Origin: Pseudoduganella ginsengisoli | GTDB taxonomy: Bacteria > Pseudomonadota > Gammaproteobacteria > Burkholderiales > Burkholderiaceae_D | Direction of reading: 5' to 3' | Length of the DNA: 64,000 nucleotides | NCBI RefSeq assembly: GCF_009720865.1 | Contig: NZ_WNLA01000001.1 | Location: forward strand, 124,001 to 188,000 | Shown: positions 9,900 through 18,159 of the stretch, one piece after another | Layout of the letters: the number at the start of each line of letters is the position of its first letter | Position numbering within the stretch: the first letter of the stretch is position 1 | The notes under the pieces: model-generated | The model's input: only the letters and a program-made list of their open reading frames with translations | Told to the model about the DNA's origin: nothing | Database searches by the model: none | Made by a program: the position numbers and the translations under genes

Positions 9900-10538
9900 T
9901 TACTTATTCGGCTGTGGCGTCACGCGCAGGTATGGGCGTTCAGCTTTGAAACCTTTTGGATATTTCTGCTTGATGACTTCCGGATCTTGCACGGTCAGCG
10001 GAATGATGACGTCGTCGCCATCTTTCCAGTTGCCTGGCGTTGCCACGGTATGGCTGTCGGTCAGTTGCAGGGCGTCGATCACGCGCAGCACTTCATCGAA
10101 GTTGCGGCCAGTGCTCATCGGGTAAGTGATGGACAGGCGGATTTTCTTGTTCGGGTCGATCACGAACAGCGTACGCACGGTGGCGGTGGCCGACTGCTCC
10201 GGGTGGATCATGTCGTACAGATTCGCGACTTTCTTGTCCGCATCCGCGATGATGGGGAAGCCCACGACGGTTTTCTGGGTTTCTTCAATATCCTTGATCC
10301 AGGACGTGTGCGATTCAACCGGGTCAACGGACAGCGCGATGGCTTTCACGTTGCGCTTGTCGAATTCAGGTTTCAGCTTGGCGGTCAGGCCCAGTTCGGT
10401 GGTGCAGACCGGCGTGAAGTCAGCCGGATGGGAGAACAGGACCACCCACGAATTACCAGCCCATTCATGGAATTTGATGGGGCCGATGGAGGATTGCTGC
10501 TCGAAATCTGGGGCGGTATCGCCCAGGCGCAGGGTCAT
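9900..10538 (-). CDS. 1-Cys peroxiredoxin (Prx6 type)
   Basis: This 212-residue thiol peroxidase reduces hydrogen peroxide and organic peroxides in the cytoplasm. The peroxidatic cysteine is C45 in HPADFTPVCTTELG. No other cysteine is present, so it is a 1-Cys enzyme needing an external thiol. The long C-terminal arm (residues about 165-212, ending PYLRVTPQPNK) is typical of the Prx6/Rehydrin branch. It lies between sbp and the TauE-type exporter on the same strand. A link between peroxide defence and sulfur supply is plausible but not shown. The AGGAG just upstream supports the start. Confidence 0.93.
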   Translation of the reverse strand: MTLRLGDTAPDFEQQSSIGPIKFHEWAGNSWVVLFSHPADFTPVCTTELGLTAKLKPEFDKRNVKAIALSVDPVESHTSWIKDIEETQKTVVGFPIIADADKKVANLYDMIHPEQSATATVRTLFVIDPNKKIRLSITYPMSTGRNFDEVLRVIDALQLTDSHTVATPGNWKDGDDVIIPLTVQDPEVIKQKYPKGFKAERPYLRVTPQPNK

Positions 10539-10635
10539 ACGAGTCTCCTGAAAAGTTTAAACAATGGTCATGTTGCCGAATGCGCATTGTGCTCCTGATA
10601 TGGCCGCACTGGCAACATGGCTATGCGCCTGACGG

Positions 10636-11640
10636 TTATTTACCTGGCTGATAGATTTGGTCGAATAAACCACCATCGGCAAAGTGGGTCTGGTGCGCCT
10701 TGGCCCAGTCACCCGACACTTGCGCCAGCGTGAACAGTTTCACGTTCGGGAATTGCGCCGCATATTTCTTGGCTTCTTTTTCCACCGTTGGACGGTAGTA
10801 ATTCTTCGCAATGATTTCCTGCGCTTCGTCCGTGTACAGGTAGTTCAAATACGCTTCCGCGACTTTACGGGTACCGCGCTTGTCGGCGACTTTATCGACC
10901 ACGGCCACTGGCGGTTCCGCCAGGATGGACACGGATGGCGCGACAATGTCGAACTTGCTTGGGCCCAGTTCCTTGATGGCCAGCAGCGCTTCGTTTTCCC
11001 ATGCCAGCAGCACGTCGCCAATACCGCGTTCGACGAAGGTGGTGGTGGCGCCGCGGGCGCCGGAATCGAGTACCGGCACGTTTTTATACAGCTTGCTCAG
11101 GTAATCCTTGGCGGAAGCCGGGGTGCCGCCAGGCAAACGCAGCGCATAGCCGTAAGCGGCCAGATGGTTCCAGCGGGCGCCGCCGGACGTTTTCGGATTC
11201 GGCGTAATCACGGACACCCCCGGTTTCACCAGGTCGCCCCAGTCCTTGATGCCTTTCGGATTGCCTTTGCGGACCAGGAACACGATGGTCGAGCTGTACG
11301 GCGTGCTGTTGTGGCCCAGGCGTTTTTGCCAGTCTTTGGCCAGCAAATTGCGCTCGGCAATAGCGTCGATATCGTAAGCCAGCGCCAGCGTGACCACATC
11401 CGCTTCCAAGCCATCGATGACCGCGCGGCCCTGCTTGCCGGAGCCACCATGCGATTGCTTGATTTTCACGGTATCGCCCGTCTTGGCTTGGTAATACTTG
11501 GCAAAGGAAGCGTTGACGTCCTGGTACAGTTCCCGGGTGGGGTCGTACGATACGTTCAGCAAATTGTATTCAGCAGCGATTGCCGGCGCGATGGCGACAA
11601 CGGAAACAGCCAGTGCAGCGAAAAGTTTCTTGTACAGCAT
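10636..11640 (-). CDS. sbp: Periplasmic sulfate-binding protein
   Basis: This 334-residue type 2 periplasmic binding protein feeds sulfate or thiosulfate to CysTWA. A Sec signal peptide covers about residues 1-22 ([20 protein letters not shown], cleavage at AIA-AEY). The family signatures [12 protein letters not shown] and [13 protein letters not shown] (sulfate-binding loop) are present. So is LAYDIDAI, with [11 protein letters not shown] in the second lobe. It is separated from cysT by the peroxiredoxin and exporter genes. It could be in one long transcript with them, or have its own promoter in the roughly 100 bases upstream. Confidence 0.95.
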   Translation of the reverse strand: MLYKKLFAALAVSVVAIAPAIAAEYNLLNVSYDPTRELYQDVNASFAKYYQAKTGDTVKIKQSHGGSGKQGRAVIDGLEADVVTLALAYDIDAIAERNLLAKDWQKRLGHNSTPYSSTIVFLVRKGNPKGIKDWGDLVKPGVSVITPNPKTSGGARWNHLAAYGYALRLPGGTPASAKDYLSKLYKNVPVLDSGARGATTTFVERGIGDVLLAWENEALLAIKELGPSKFDIVAPSVSILAEPPVAVVDKVADKRGTRKVAEAYLNYLYTDEAQEIIAKNYYRPTVEKEAKKYAAQFPNVKLFTLAQVSGDWAKAHQTHFADGGLFDQIYQPGK

Positions 11641-11690
11641 CTTATTAACCCCGTTAGTTAAGCTTTGGAAGCTGTAGATTACGGGGGCAG

Positions 11691-11717
11691 CTTATACTTG
11701 AGAACTAAGCATTTCAA
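11691..11717 (-). promoter_or_regulatory. Possible sbp promoter
   Basis: On the minus strand TTGAAA (11717-11712) and TATAAG (11696-11691) lie about 50 bases before the sbp start. The spacing of 15 bases is short, so an activator such as CysB may be required. The call is weak. Confidence 0.35.
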
Positions 11718-11750
11718 GCATCCATATGCACTGGCGGCATAAAGATGGAA

Positions 11751-12146
11751 TTACGCGAAACGCTGTACCAGAATAGTGATCCACACAGCACCCGCCAGCA
11801 CGCCGGCCAGCAATACCGCCGCGCTGCCGAAGTCTTTGGCATTCTTGGACAATGGATGGCGCTCCAGCGACACGCGGTCCACCACGGCTTCAATTGCCGA
11901 ATTGATCAGCTCAACAATCAGCATCAGCACGATGGAACCCAGCATGGCCAGCCGCTCGTAAGCCGACACGGGCAGCGCAAACGCCGCTACCGCCGCCACG
12001 GCCAGCAACATCAATTCCTGGCGGAATGCATGTTCCGTCTTCAGCGCCGTCTGCAGTCCGTCGAACGAATAAAACAGCGCGGACACGATCCGCTTGAGAC
12101 CGCTTTTACTTTTGAATTCACTAACGGGCTGATCAGGTTGGGCCAT
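11751..12146 (-). CDS. dgkA: Diacylglycerol kinase
   Basis: This small inner-membrane protein of 131 residues phosphorylates diacylglycerol made during membrane-derived oligosaccharide or phospholipid turnover. The three-helix DgkA core is clear: FRQELMLLAVAAVAAF, then the catalytic ELINSAIEAVVDRV, and a third helix at the C-terminus (SAAVLLAGVLAGAVWI). E. coli DgkA has about 122 residues. I chose ATG 12146 (MAQPDQ); an ATG at 12170 and a GTG at 12176 are alternatives. No start has a good ribosome binding site. It is divergent from the iclR-type gene. Confidence 0.9.
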   Translation of the reverse strand: MAQPDQPVSEFKSKSGLKRIVSALFYSFDGLQTALKTEHAFRQELMLLAVAAVAAFALPVSAYERLAMLGSIVLMLIVELINSAIEAVVDRVSLERHPLSKNAKDFGSAAVLLAGVLAGAVWITILVQRFA

Positions 12147-12241
12147 AGCACAGAATAGTAGAGGAGTCATTGACACAGTGCGCCATTATGCACGCTTCAT
12201 AGCGCACCCGTGGGCGGGAATTCCCATTTTTTTCACATCAT

Positions 12242-12265
12242 GGTATAAATTACGTATCTTATACC
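12242..12265. promoter_or_regulatory. Candidate operator of the IclR-type gene
   Basis: GGTATAA (12242-12248) and TTATACC (12259-12265) form a perfect 7-bp inverted repeat with a 10-bp spacer. It ends 19 bases before the regulator start. The size and position fit autoregulation by a dimeric regulator, which is inference. Confidence 0.5.
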
Positions 12266-12284
12266 GCACCGCACCAACCATATT

Positions 12285-13064
12285 ATGAAAATGGAACCTG
12301 TTCCCGAGCAAAAGACGACGATTCAAGTCATCGAGCGCATGGTTGCACTGCTCGACGCCTTGGCCAAGTACCCGGACCCCGTGAGTTTGAAGGAACTCTC
12401 TAAAGTGTCCGGCTTGCACCCATCGACCGCACACCGCATCCTCAACGATATGGTGATCACCCGCTTTGTCGACCGGATCGAGCCAGGCACGTACCGCCTC
12501 GGCATGCGCCTGCTGGAGTTGGGCAACGTGGTGAAGAGCCGCCTGTCCGTGCGCGAAGCGGCGCTGGACTTCATGCGCACCCTGCACAAGAAGACGCAGC
12601 AAACCATCAACCTGTCCGTGCGCCAGGGCGATGAAATCGTGTACATCGACCGCGCCTTTTCCGAACGCTCCGGCATGCAAGTGGTGCGCGCTATCGGCGG
12701 CCGTGGTCCGCTGCATTTGACGTCGACCGGCAAGCTGTTCCTGTCCGTCGATGATCCGAAAGCGATCCGCGCCTACGCCACCCGCACGGGCCTGGCCGGC
12801 CACAACAAGAATTCCATCACGGACCTGGCCAAGCTGGAACGCGAACTGAGCCTGGTGCGCGCCCGTGGTTATGCGCGTGACAATGAAGAACTGGAACTGG
12901 GGGTGCGCTGCATGGCGGCCGGCATCCGCGACGATTCCGGCAAGCTGATCGCCGGCCTGTCGATCTCGGCGCCGGCCGACCGCCTGCAAGATGAATGGCT
13001 GGAAGACCTGGTCAACACGGCCAACCAGATTTCCGCCACCTTGGGCTATACGCAGCAGGAATAG
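12285..13064 (+). CDS. IclR-family transcriptional regulator
   Basis: This 259-residue regulator has an N-terminal winged HTH (about residues 12-70, LKELSKVSGLHPSTAHRILN) and a C-terminal IclR effector domain. Effector-domain segments include SVRQGDEIVYIDRAFS, HLTSTGKLFLS and the end ISAPADRLQDEWL. IclR proteins bind small carboxylates or aromatics and often repress nearby catabolic genes. No catabolic operon is adjacent: the neighbours are dgkA and pbpG. Its target is unknown and may be itself, given the palindrome in front of it. Confidence 0.92.
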   Translation: MKMEPVPEQKTTIQVIERMVALLDALAKYPDPVSLKELSKVSGLHPSTAHRILNDMVITRFVDRIEPGTYRLGMRLLELGNVVKSRLSVREAALDFMRTLHKKTQQTINLSVRQGDEIVYIDRAFSERSGMQVVRAIGGRGPLHLTSTGKLFLSVDDPKAIRAYATRTGLAGHNKNSITDLAKLERELSLVRARGYARDNEELELGVRCMAAGIRDDSGKLIAGLSISAPADRLQDEWLEDLVNTANQISATLGYTQQE

Positions 13065-13086
13065 AGGCTGCTTTCCCTGGAATGCA

Positions 13087-13114
13087 CAAGGCCGGCAAAT
13101 GCCGGCCTTGCTGT
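13087..13114. terminator. Bidirectional hairpin between iclR-type gene and pbpG
   Basis: CAAGGCCGGC (13087-13096) and GCCGGCCTTG (13101-13110) form a perfect 10-bp stem with a 4-nt loop. A short T-containing tail follows. It lies between converging genes and could serve both. Confidence 0.7.
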
Positions 13115-13130
13115 TTGCGGTGGGGCGAAA

Positions 13131-14240
13131 TTACATGCCCGACGAATACGCTTGCGGCGCCGTGGCGCCACTGCCCACGGAAGCCCCGCCCACGATGCTC
13201 GATGGACGCAGCGCTTCCAGCCACTTGCGCACGCGGCCGGCATCGGCGGCACGGGCGGCCGAGCCTTTTGCATCGAGCAGCACCATGATGACGGCGCGGC
13301 CCTGGATCACGGCTTGCATCATCATGCAGCGTCCTGCTTCGTTAATAAAACCAGTCTTCTGCAAGCCAATTTCCCAGCCTGGCGTGGCAATCAGGCGGTT
13401 GGTGGTGCCGAAGTGCATGGGACGGCCATTGGCTTCCACCACGGCTTTCGGCGTGGTCGAATATTCACGCAGTACTGGATGCTGGTAAGCGGCCATGGCC
13501 AGCTTGCCCAAATCGCGGGCGCTGGCCATATTGCGCTTGGACAGCCCGCTGGAATCCACATAATACGTATCCGTCATGCCCAGTGAACGCGCCTTGGCAT
13601 TCATGGCTTCGACAAACGCAGGCAACCCGCCCGGATAATTGCGGCCCAGCGCGGACGCGGCGCGGTTTTCCGAACTCATCAGCGCCAGTTGCAGCATGGA
13701 CGCACGGGTCAGGCGCGTCCCCACTTTCAGGCGCGACCCCGTATGCTTTTCCTGGTCGATGTCGTCATCGGTGATGGTCAGCATCTCATCCATGTCCTGG
13801 TTGGACTCCACCACCACCAGGCCCGTCATCATTTTCGTAATGGATGCGATCGGCAATGCCACGTTGGCATTTTTTTCAAACAACACTTCCGAATTGGCCT
13901 GGTCCAGCACATAGGCCACATTCGATTGCAGCGCCAGCGGGTCCGGCGTTTGGTTCAAGCCCGCCAGTTCGCCCATCGTGGGTGCGGCGGCGACCGCCGG
14001 TGCGGCAGCCAGCACGCGCTGGTACACCACTTTGCGCTTGCCATTGACCGTGATGACGCGGCGTACTTTGCGTTCGGCATCCGGCGCGGCGGCAACGCGC
14101 AGCGGCAACTTGCCTGCCTTGCCCTCACTCTTGACCTTCTTGACCGAAGTTTTGCGTGTGCTTTCCTTGGCCTGGACGGCCGTCACAGGCAACGTGACAC
14201 ACAACGCCGATAACAACGCGCTAATGGCAAACTTATTCAT
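13131..14240 (-). CDS. pbpG: D-alanyl-D-alanine endopeptidase (PBP7 type)
   Basis: This 369-residue periplasmic enzyme of peptidase family S11 cleaves D-Ala-meso-DAP cross-bridges in peptidoglycan. A signal peptide covers about residues 1-24 (MNKFAISALLSALCVTLPVT, end VQAKE). A Lys/Ala-rich linker leads to the catalytic domain. The three penicillin-binding motifs are S133-ITK136, S190-EN192 and K295-TG297. I chose ATG 14240 because it gives a clean signal peptide. The longer frame from 14369 would overlap the nitroreductase end and add a non-conserved tail. It lacks the C-terminal amphipathic anchor of DacA/DacC, which fits PBP7. Confidence 0.93.
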   Translation of the reverse strand: MNKFAISALLSALCVTLPVTAVQAKESTRKTSVKKVKSEGKAGKLPLRVAAAPDAERKVRRVITVNGKRKVVYQRVLAAAPAVAAAPTMGELAGLNQTPDPLALQSNVAYVLDQANSEVLFEKNANVALPIASITKMMTGLVVVESNQDMDEMLTITDDDIDQEKHTGSRLKVGTRLTRASMLQLALMSSENRAASALGRNYPGGLPAFVEAMNAKARSLGMTDTYYVDSSGLSKRNMASARDLGKLAMAAYQHPVLREYSTTPKAVVEANGRPMHFGTTNRLIATPGWEIGLQKTGFINEAGRCMMMQAVIQGRAVIMVLLDAKGSAARAADAGRVRKWLEALRPSSIVGGASVGSGATAPQAYSSGM

Positions 14241-14358
14241 TCCATACCCCACAGATGCAGTGCGACTATCCCTGTTGCAGTGTAGCAAAAGGTAGCCCGC
14301 AAGCAAGCACCACAGGCTGCATTTTTTCACTCTGCGCGGTCGTAAAACCACAGGTTGT

Positions 14359-15063
14359 CTAGTCCACAAACTTCACGAAGTTGGTTATTGGCTCACGTTC
14401 AGTGACCAGCGTATTTTCAATCTTATTATGGTCGGCGTAGCCCAACGACATTCCACACACGACCATTTCATTATCAGGCAAATCAAGCACCGCACGAATG
14501 ATGGTGTGGTATTGCGTGAACGCTGCTTGCGGGCATGTATCGAGCCCCCGTCCGCGCGCCGCCACCATGATGTTTTGCAAGAACATGCCATAGTCCAGCC
14601 ACGAGCCCTGCTCCATCACGCGGTCGATGGTAAACATCAGGCCGACAGGCGCATCGAAGAACGCGTAATTGCGGCCATGCTGGGCTGCCATGCCGGCTTT
14701 GTTATCGCGGGTCAAGCCCAGCAATTGGTACAAATCCCAGCCGACCTTGCGGCGGCGGTCGATATAGGGCGACTGCCATTCACGCGGGTAGTACGCATAT
14801 TCTTCCGTGTGCTGCTTCGCCAGCTCCGGATCCGCATGGGCAGCCAGGATGCGCGACGTCAGTTCCCGCTTTTTATCGCCCGTCAGCACGTACACTTTCC
14901 ACGGCTGCGTATTGGTGCCCGATGGCGCACGCGCGGCCACTTCGAGGATGTTTGCTATGTCTTCACGCGCCACCGGCGTTGGCAGGAAAGCACGGATCGA
15001 GCGGCGGGATGTGATGGCGGCATCCACCGCCTGCTGGTCGGGTGTGGAAATCATAAATATCAT
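14359..15063 (-). CDS. Nitroreductase-family flavoprotein
   Basis: This 234-residue NAD(P)H-dependent FMN oxidoreductase of the NfnB/FRP superfamily has RRSIRAFLPTPV (FMN phosphate contact) near the N-terminus. It also has APSGTNTQPWKVYVL and the C-terminal dimer segment VVCGMSLGYAD. Such enzymes reduce nitroaromatics, quinones or related compounds. Its ATG overlaps the stop of the upstream DMT exporter (ATGA), so the two are translationally coupled. A reductase paired with an exporter could modify and expel a toxic compound; this is inference. Confidence 0.88.
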   Translation of the reverse strand: MIFMISTPDQQAVDAAITSRRSIRAFLPTPVAREDIANILEVAARAPSGTNTQPWKVYVLTGDKKRELTSRILAAHADPELAKQHTEEYAYYPREWQSPYIDRRRKVGWDLYQLLGLTRDNKAGMAAQHGRNYAFFDAPVGLMFTIDRVMEQGSWLDYGMFLQNIMVAARGRGLDTCPQAAFTQYHTIIRAVLDLPDNEMVVCGMSLGYADHNKIENTLVTEREPITNFVKFVD

Positions 15064-15929
15064 TTAGTCTGTTTCACAACGAAAATCACCCCGGTCACGG
15101 CCAGCGCCATGCCGGCCACGCCCAGGGCGCTGAAGGCTTCGCCAAACATCAGCCAGGCCATCACGGCGGTGGTTGGCGGGGTCAGGTACAGCAGGCTGGT
15201 CACCTTGGTGGCGTCGCTGCGGCGGATCAGTGCAAACAGCAGGAAGATCGCGGCAATCGACAGGGCCAGCACGGCCCAGGCCAGCGCCCCGATGACGCGC
15301 GGCGTCCATTGTATGTCAGAGAATTCTTCAAAGTACACGGCGAACGGCCACACGACGATGAAGGACGCGGCAAACTGGATAATGGTGCCCGTCCTTAAGT
15401 CAAATTGCGGGCAAAAGCGGCGCTGGTACATGGTGCCGGCAGTGATCGACAGCAGCGCCAACACGCACAGCGCAATCGCGGCTAACGACAAGCCGATCAT
15501 TGTTATCTTGGCGTACACCACCAGCGCCACCCCGGCCAGGCCAAACACCAGTCCCAGCCACTGGCGCGGGCGGACCGACTCGCCAATCAGCGGCGCCGAC
15601 ACGGCCGTCAAAATCGGCTGCATGCCGACGATCAGTGCCGTGACGCCGGCCGGCATCCCTAGTTTAATCGCGACCCACACGCCGGACAGGTAGCCCGCCT
15701 GCAGCAAGACGCCAGCCAGCGCCACGTGGCCGAATTTGCCCGTCGGCCAAGGCGCTTTCAAGATCAGCACGGCCGGCAGCAACAGCGCCAGCACGCCTGT
15801 AAAACGCAGCAGCAGGAACATCAGTGGCGGCGCATAAGGCAAACCGAACTTCGCCACGATGAAACCAGTGCTCCACAGGAATACAAAGAAAATGGGGATG
15901 GGGGACAGGAACGAAGCAGGCCGGGACAT
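15060..15929 (-). CDS. EamA/DMT-family transporter
   Basis: This 289-residue protein has ten hydrophobic segments arranged as two EamA repeats (WSTGFIVAKFGLPYAPP in the first, LLYLTPPTTAVMAWLMFGE near the end of the second). This is the drug/metabolite transporter fold. The substrate is unknown. The first in-frame ATG is at 15929; the frame continues to a TTG six bases upstream. The stop overlaps the nitroreductase start by four bases. Confidence 0.9.
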   Translation of the reverse strand: MSRPASFLSPIPIFFVFLWSTGFIVAKFGLPYAPPLMFLLLRFTGVLALLLPAVLILKAPWPTGKFGHVALAGVLLQAGYLSGVWVAIKLGMPAGVTALIVGMQPILTAVSAPLIGESVRPRQWLGLVFGLAGVALVVYAKITMIGLSLAAIALCVLALLSITAGTMYQRRFCPQFDLRTGTIIQFAASFIVVWPFAVYFEEFSDIQWTPRVIGALAWAVLALSIAAIFLLFALIRRSDATKVTSLLYLTPPTTAVMAWLMFGEAFSALGVAGMALAVTGVIFVVKQTK

Positions 15930-16173
15930 TTGCAACCAATAGTTTCAAATCAACGGCATGGCTGAAGTAGCGGCGCCGGGGGCCACGAGTCTAGCACGGC
16001 AGAAAAAACGTTGCGGAACTGCGCAGCAAACAACATTGTCGCGCAACGGACATTTCCAGTTCGCAAGTGCAGCATGACCGTTCTATTTTTAACAACTGCT
16101 GATCTCATCAGGGCTGCGCTAATACTTGCACTCAGGAAGCCGCAATCCCGCATGGAGACTTGCATTTAATACC

Positions 16174-16190
16174 TTTGTGCAACGCACAAA
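16174..16190. promoter_or_regulatory. Operator-like palindrome 1 upstream of phasin promoter
   Basis: TTTGTGC-AAC-GCACAAA is a perfect 7-bp inverted repeat with a 3-bp centre, ending six bases before the -35 hexamer. GCAC/GTGC-rich palindromes of this sort occur in front of phasin genes bound by the repressor PhaR in polyhydroxyalkanoate-accumulating betaproteobacteria. PhaR binding here is inferred. Confidence 0.55.
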
Positions 16191-16196
16191 AATCGC

Positions 16197-16224
16197 TTGA
16201 CTTAAAAATTGAAGTCCGTAAAAT
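16197..16224 (+). promoter_or_regulatory. Phasin promoter (sigma70)
   Basis: TTGACT (16197-16202) and TAAAAT (16219-16224) are separated by 16 bases, about 105 bases before the phasin start. It is flanked on both sides by GTGC/GCAC palindromes. Confidence 0.7.
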
Positions 16225-16229
16225 CGGCC

Positions 16230-16245
16230 TTGTTGCGATGCACAA
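16230..16245. promoter_or_regulatory. Operator-like palindrome 2 at the phasin transcription start
   Basis: TTGTTGCGATGCACAA is an imperfect copy of the first palindrome. It sits just downstream of the -10 box, over the expected transcription start. A repressor bound here would block RNA polymerase. Confidence 0.5.
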
Positions 16246-16328
16246 TTCATTTCTTAGCCTGAATCACCAGACGTAAAGTTGTTGACTACAGGTATAAACG
16301 CTTGATCCACTCAAAACTGGAGATTTAC

Positions 16329-16886
16329 ATGTTTGCTATTCCTGAACAATTTTCCAACGCCACCAAAGCCAACTTCGAAAGCCAGTTTGCTATCTTCTCG
16401 TCGCTGACCAACAAAGCCTTCGAAGGCGTGGAAAAGCTGGTTGACCTGAACCTGAGCGCCGCTAAAGCTTCGCTGGAAGAGTCGTCGATCGCCGCCAAGC
16501 AACTGCTGGCCGCTAAAGACCCACAAGAATTCTTCTCCCTGACCGCTGCCCAAGCTCAGCCAACCGCTGAAAAAGCCATTGCTTACGGCCGTCACCTGGC
16601 TGCCATCGCTTCCGGCACCCAGGCTGAATTTTCCAAAGCTGCTGAAACCCAAATCGCTGAAACCAACCGCAAAGTCATCTCGCTGGTTGACGAAGTCAGC
16701 AAAAACGCACCAGCTGGCACGGAAAACGCCATCGCTCTGCTGAAGTCCACCCTGAACAACGCCAGCGCCGGCTACGAACAGTTCACCAAGACCACCAAGC
16801 AAGCTGCTGAAGCAATCGAAACCAACCTGAACGCCGCTGTGAACCAGTTCGCCGCTGCTGCTGCCAAGGTTGCGCCGAAGAAGTAA
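16329..16886 (+). CDS. phaP: Phasin (PHA granule-associated protein)
   Basis: This 185-residue, Ala-rich, all-helical protein has the Phasin_2 pattern ([17 protein letters not shown], then [20 protein letters not shown]). Phasins coat polyhydroxyalkanoate granules in the cytoplasm. It has no cysteine, tryptophan or signal peptide. ATG 16329 follows GGAGA at good spacing; the upstream in-frame ATG at 16302 lacks a binding site. Codon use is strongly biased, as in highly expressed genes. Its promoter carries two PhaR-like sites. The gene is monocistronic and ends before a strong terminator. Confidence 0.93.
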   Translation: MFAIPEQFSNATKANFESQFAIFSSLTNKAFEGVEKLVDLNLSAAKASLEESSIAAKQLLAAKDPQEFFSLTAAQAQPTAEKAIAYGRHLAAIASGTQAEFSKAAETQIAETNRKVISLVDEVSKNAPAGTENAIALLKSTLNNASAGYEQFTKTTKQAAEAIETNLNAAVNQFAAAAAKVAPKK

Positions 16887-16987
16887 TGAATGAAGCTTCC
16901 GGCCCCTGCCCTGCTGCAGGCGGCTGGATCCGCTGATTCAGGTCTCCTCGGCATCCGTGGTGTCCTCTCAGGCGGATGTCCTTCACT

Positions 16988-17014
16988 GCCCCGGCTTGGT
17001 CCGGGGCTTTTTTT
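16988..17014 (+). terminator. Rho-independent terminator of the phasin gene
   Basis: GCCCCGG (16988-16994) and CCGGGGC (17001-17007) form a 7-bp stem with a 6-nt loop, followed by seven T residues. It is a textbook terminator about 100 bases after the stop. Confidence 0.9.
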
Positions 17015-17023
17015 CGCCTGTAC

Positions 17024-18121
17024 TTACAGACACACGTGCAACGTGTTGCAAAGGCGGTTGAGCATGCCGCCTCCCAGGTAAGAAAACTGGAATACCTTGT
17101 GCTCTCCCGGCAATACCTGGCGTGTCAGCGGTTCCGCCAATGCCAATCCATTCTCGCTGTTGGTCAGCATCACCAGGCCATCGCCGGTGCTAACCGAACC
17201 AATGACGAAGGCACGGTATCCCAGGTTATTGCCCCACTGCCAAACGTAGGTGTCTTGCCGGTCCTGCTCCATGCCCAATCCCAGCCCCCAACTGAGCCCC
17301 AGGCCGGGCTCCACCGTGACGGGTGACGCAGTCAATTGCCTCAGCACCGAGTCATCGGCGAGCAGCCTGGCAAAGAATTTCCCATAGTCTTCCGCTGTCG
17401 TGTAGAGGGAAAAGGCGGCCACCGGCGTGGTCACATTCCGGGTTGGGCGCAGCGATCCATTGGCTTTGGTTCCCGGCAGCGGCGCCATGCCTTCATGCCA
17501 GGCATAGCTGCTGTGGTGCATGGCCAGGGGTTCGAAGACCTGGACCGCCATGAATTGATCGAGCGGCAAGCCAGTCAATGCTTCCACGGCCCGCTGCAGC
17601 AAGACGTATCCTTCCCCGGAATAGCCCCATTTGATTCCCGGTTCCGCGTCGAACCGCAATGGCCCGGACGCCCAGTTGGGCAGGCCCGACGTATGGTTCA
17701 GCACCATCCGCGCAGTCACGGCCTGTAAGCGGGGATCGGTCACCAGTTCGGACGGCTCCGCCTGCACTGGAGAATACTGGTGGCGGTAACCCTGCGGCAA
17801 ATACGTTACCAGCGGCACATCAAGCGCCAGCCGGCCTTGCGCCGCCAGCTGCAACACGGCATACGCAAAGACCGGTTTGCCCAGCGATGCCGCTTGAAAA
17901 ACACTGTCAGGCCGCAGCGCCGGCTCGGGCTGGCATCCGGCAGCGGTATCGACTGCCGCCAGTTGCCGGTTCCTGATGACCGCCACCGCCACGGCGCAAA
18001 CGTGGTGTGCTTGCGCCAAGGCTTTTAATGTGGCGCCTTGCTCAGTCGGCAGGTGGGACACGGCGCATCCGGACAGGGCAAACAGCGATAGCGTGGAGAC
18101 GGCAAGTATGGTGCGTCGCAT
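17024..18121 (-). CDS. Lipoprotein serine hydrolase (class C beta-lactamase fold)
   Basis: This 365-residue protein has a lipoprotein signal peptide with lipobox LSGC (Cys19), so it is probably anchored to a membrane facing the periplasm. The serine motif is S79-LGK82, followed by HTSGLPNW and YSGEGYVLLQ, in which a Gly replaces the usual Asn of YxN. Members include esterases, D-amino-acid peptidases and beta-lactamase-like proteins. No specific substrate can be assigned. ATG 18121 gives a clean lipobox; the frame extends upstream with poor sequence. It follows the alpha/beta hydrolase by 38 bases. Confidence 0.88.
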   Translation of the reverse strand: MRRTILAVSTLSLFALSGCAVSHLPTEQGATLKALAQAHHVCAVAVAVIRNRQLAAVDTAAGCQPEPALRPDSVFQAASLGKPVFAYAVLQLAAQGRLALDVPLVTYLPQGYRHQYSPVQAEPSELVTDPRLQAVTARMVLNHTSGLPNWASGPLRFDAEPGIKWGYSGEGYVLLQRAVEALTGLPLDQFMAVQVFEPLAMHHSSYAWHEGMAPLPGTKANGSLRPTRNVTTPVAAFSLYTTAEDYGKFFARLLADDSVLRQLTASPVTVEPGLGLSWGLGLGMEQDRQDTYVWQWGNNLGYRAFVIGSVSTGDGLVMLTNSENGLALAEPLTRQVLPGEHKVFQFSYLGGGMLNRLCNTLHVCL

Positions 18122-18159
18122 GATGATCTTATTAAAAAAGAAAGGTGAAGCATAGTATC

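Larger units (their letters stand above)
15930..16328. other. 399-bp intergenic region upstream of the phasin gene
   Basis: This AT-richer stretch separates the DMT exporter start from the phasin start. The right half holds a well-formed sigma70 promoter and two palindromes annotated separately. In the left half I see no convincing gene or structure. A minus-strand open frame of 71 codons there has no family resemblance. Confidence 0.7.

Noticed and set aside
15950..16165. Minus-strand open frame of 71 codons upstream of the phasin gene.
   Set aside because: No ribosome binding site and no family resemblance; it lies in an AT-rich regulatory region.
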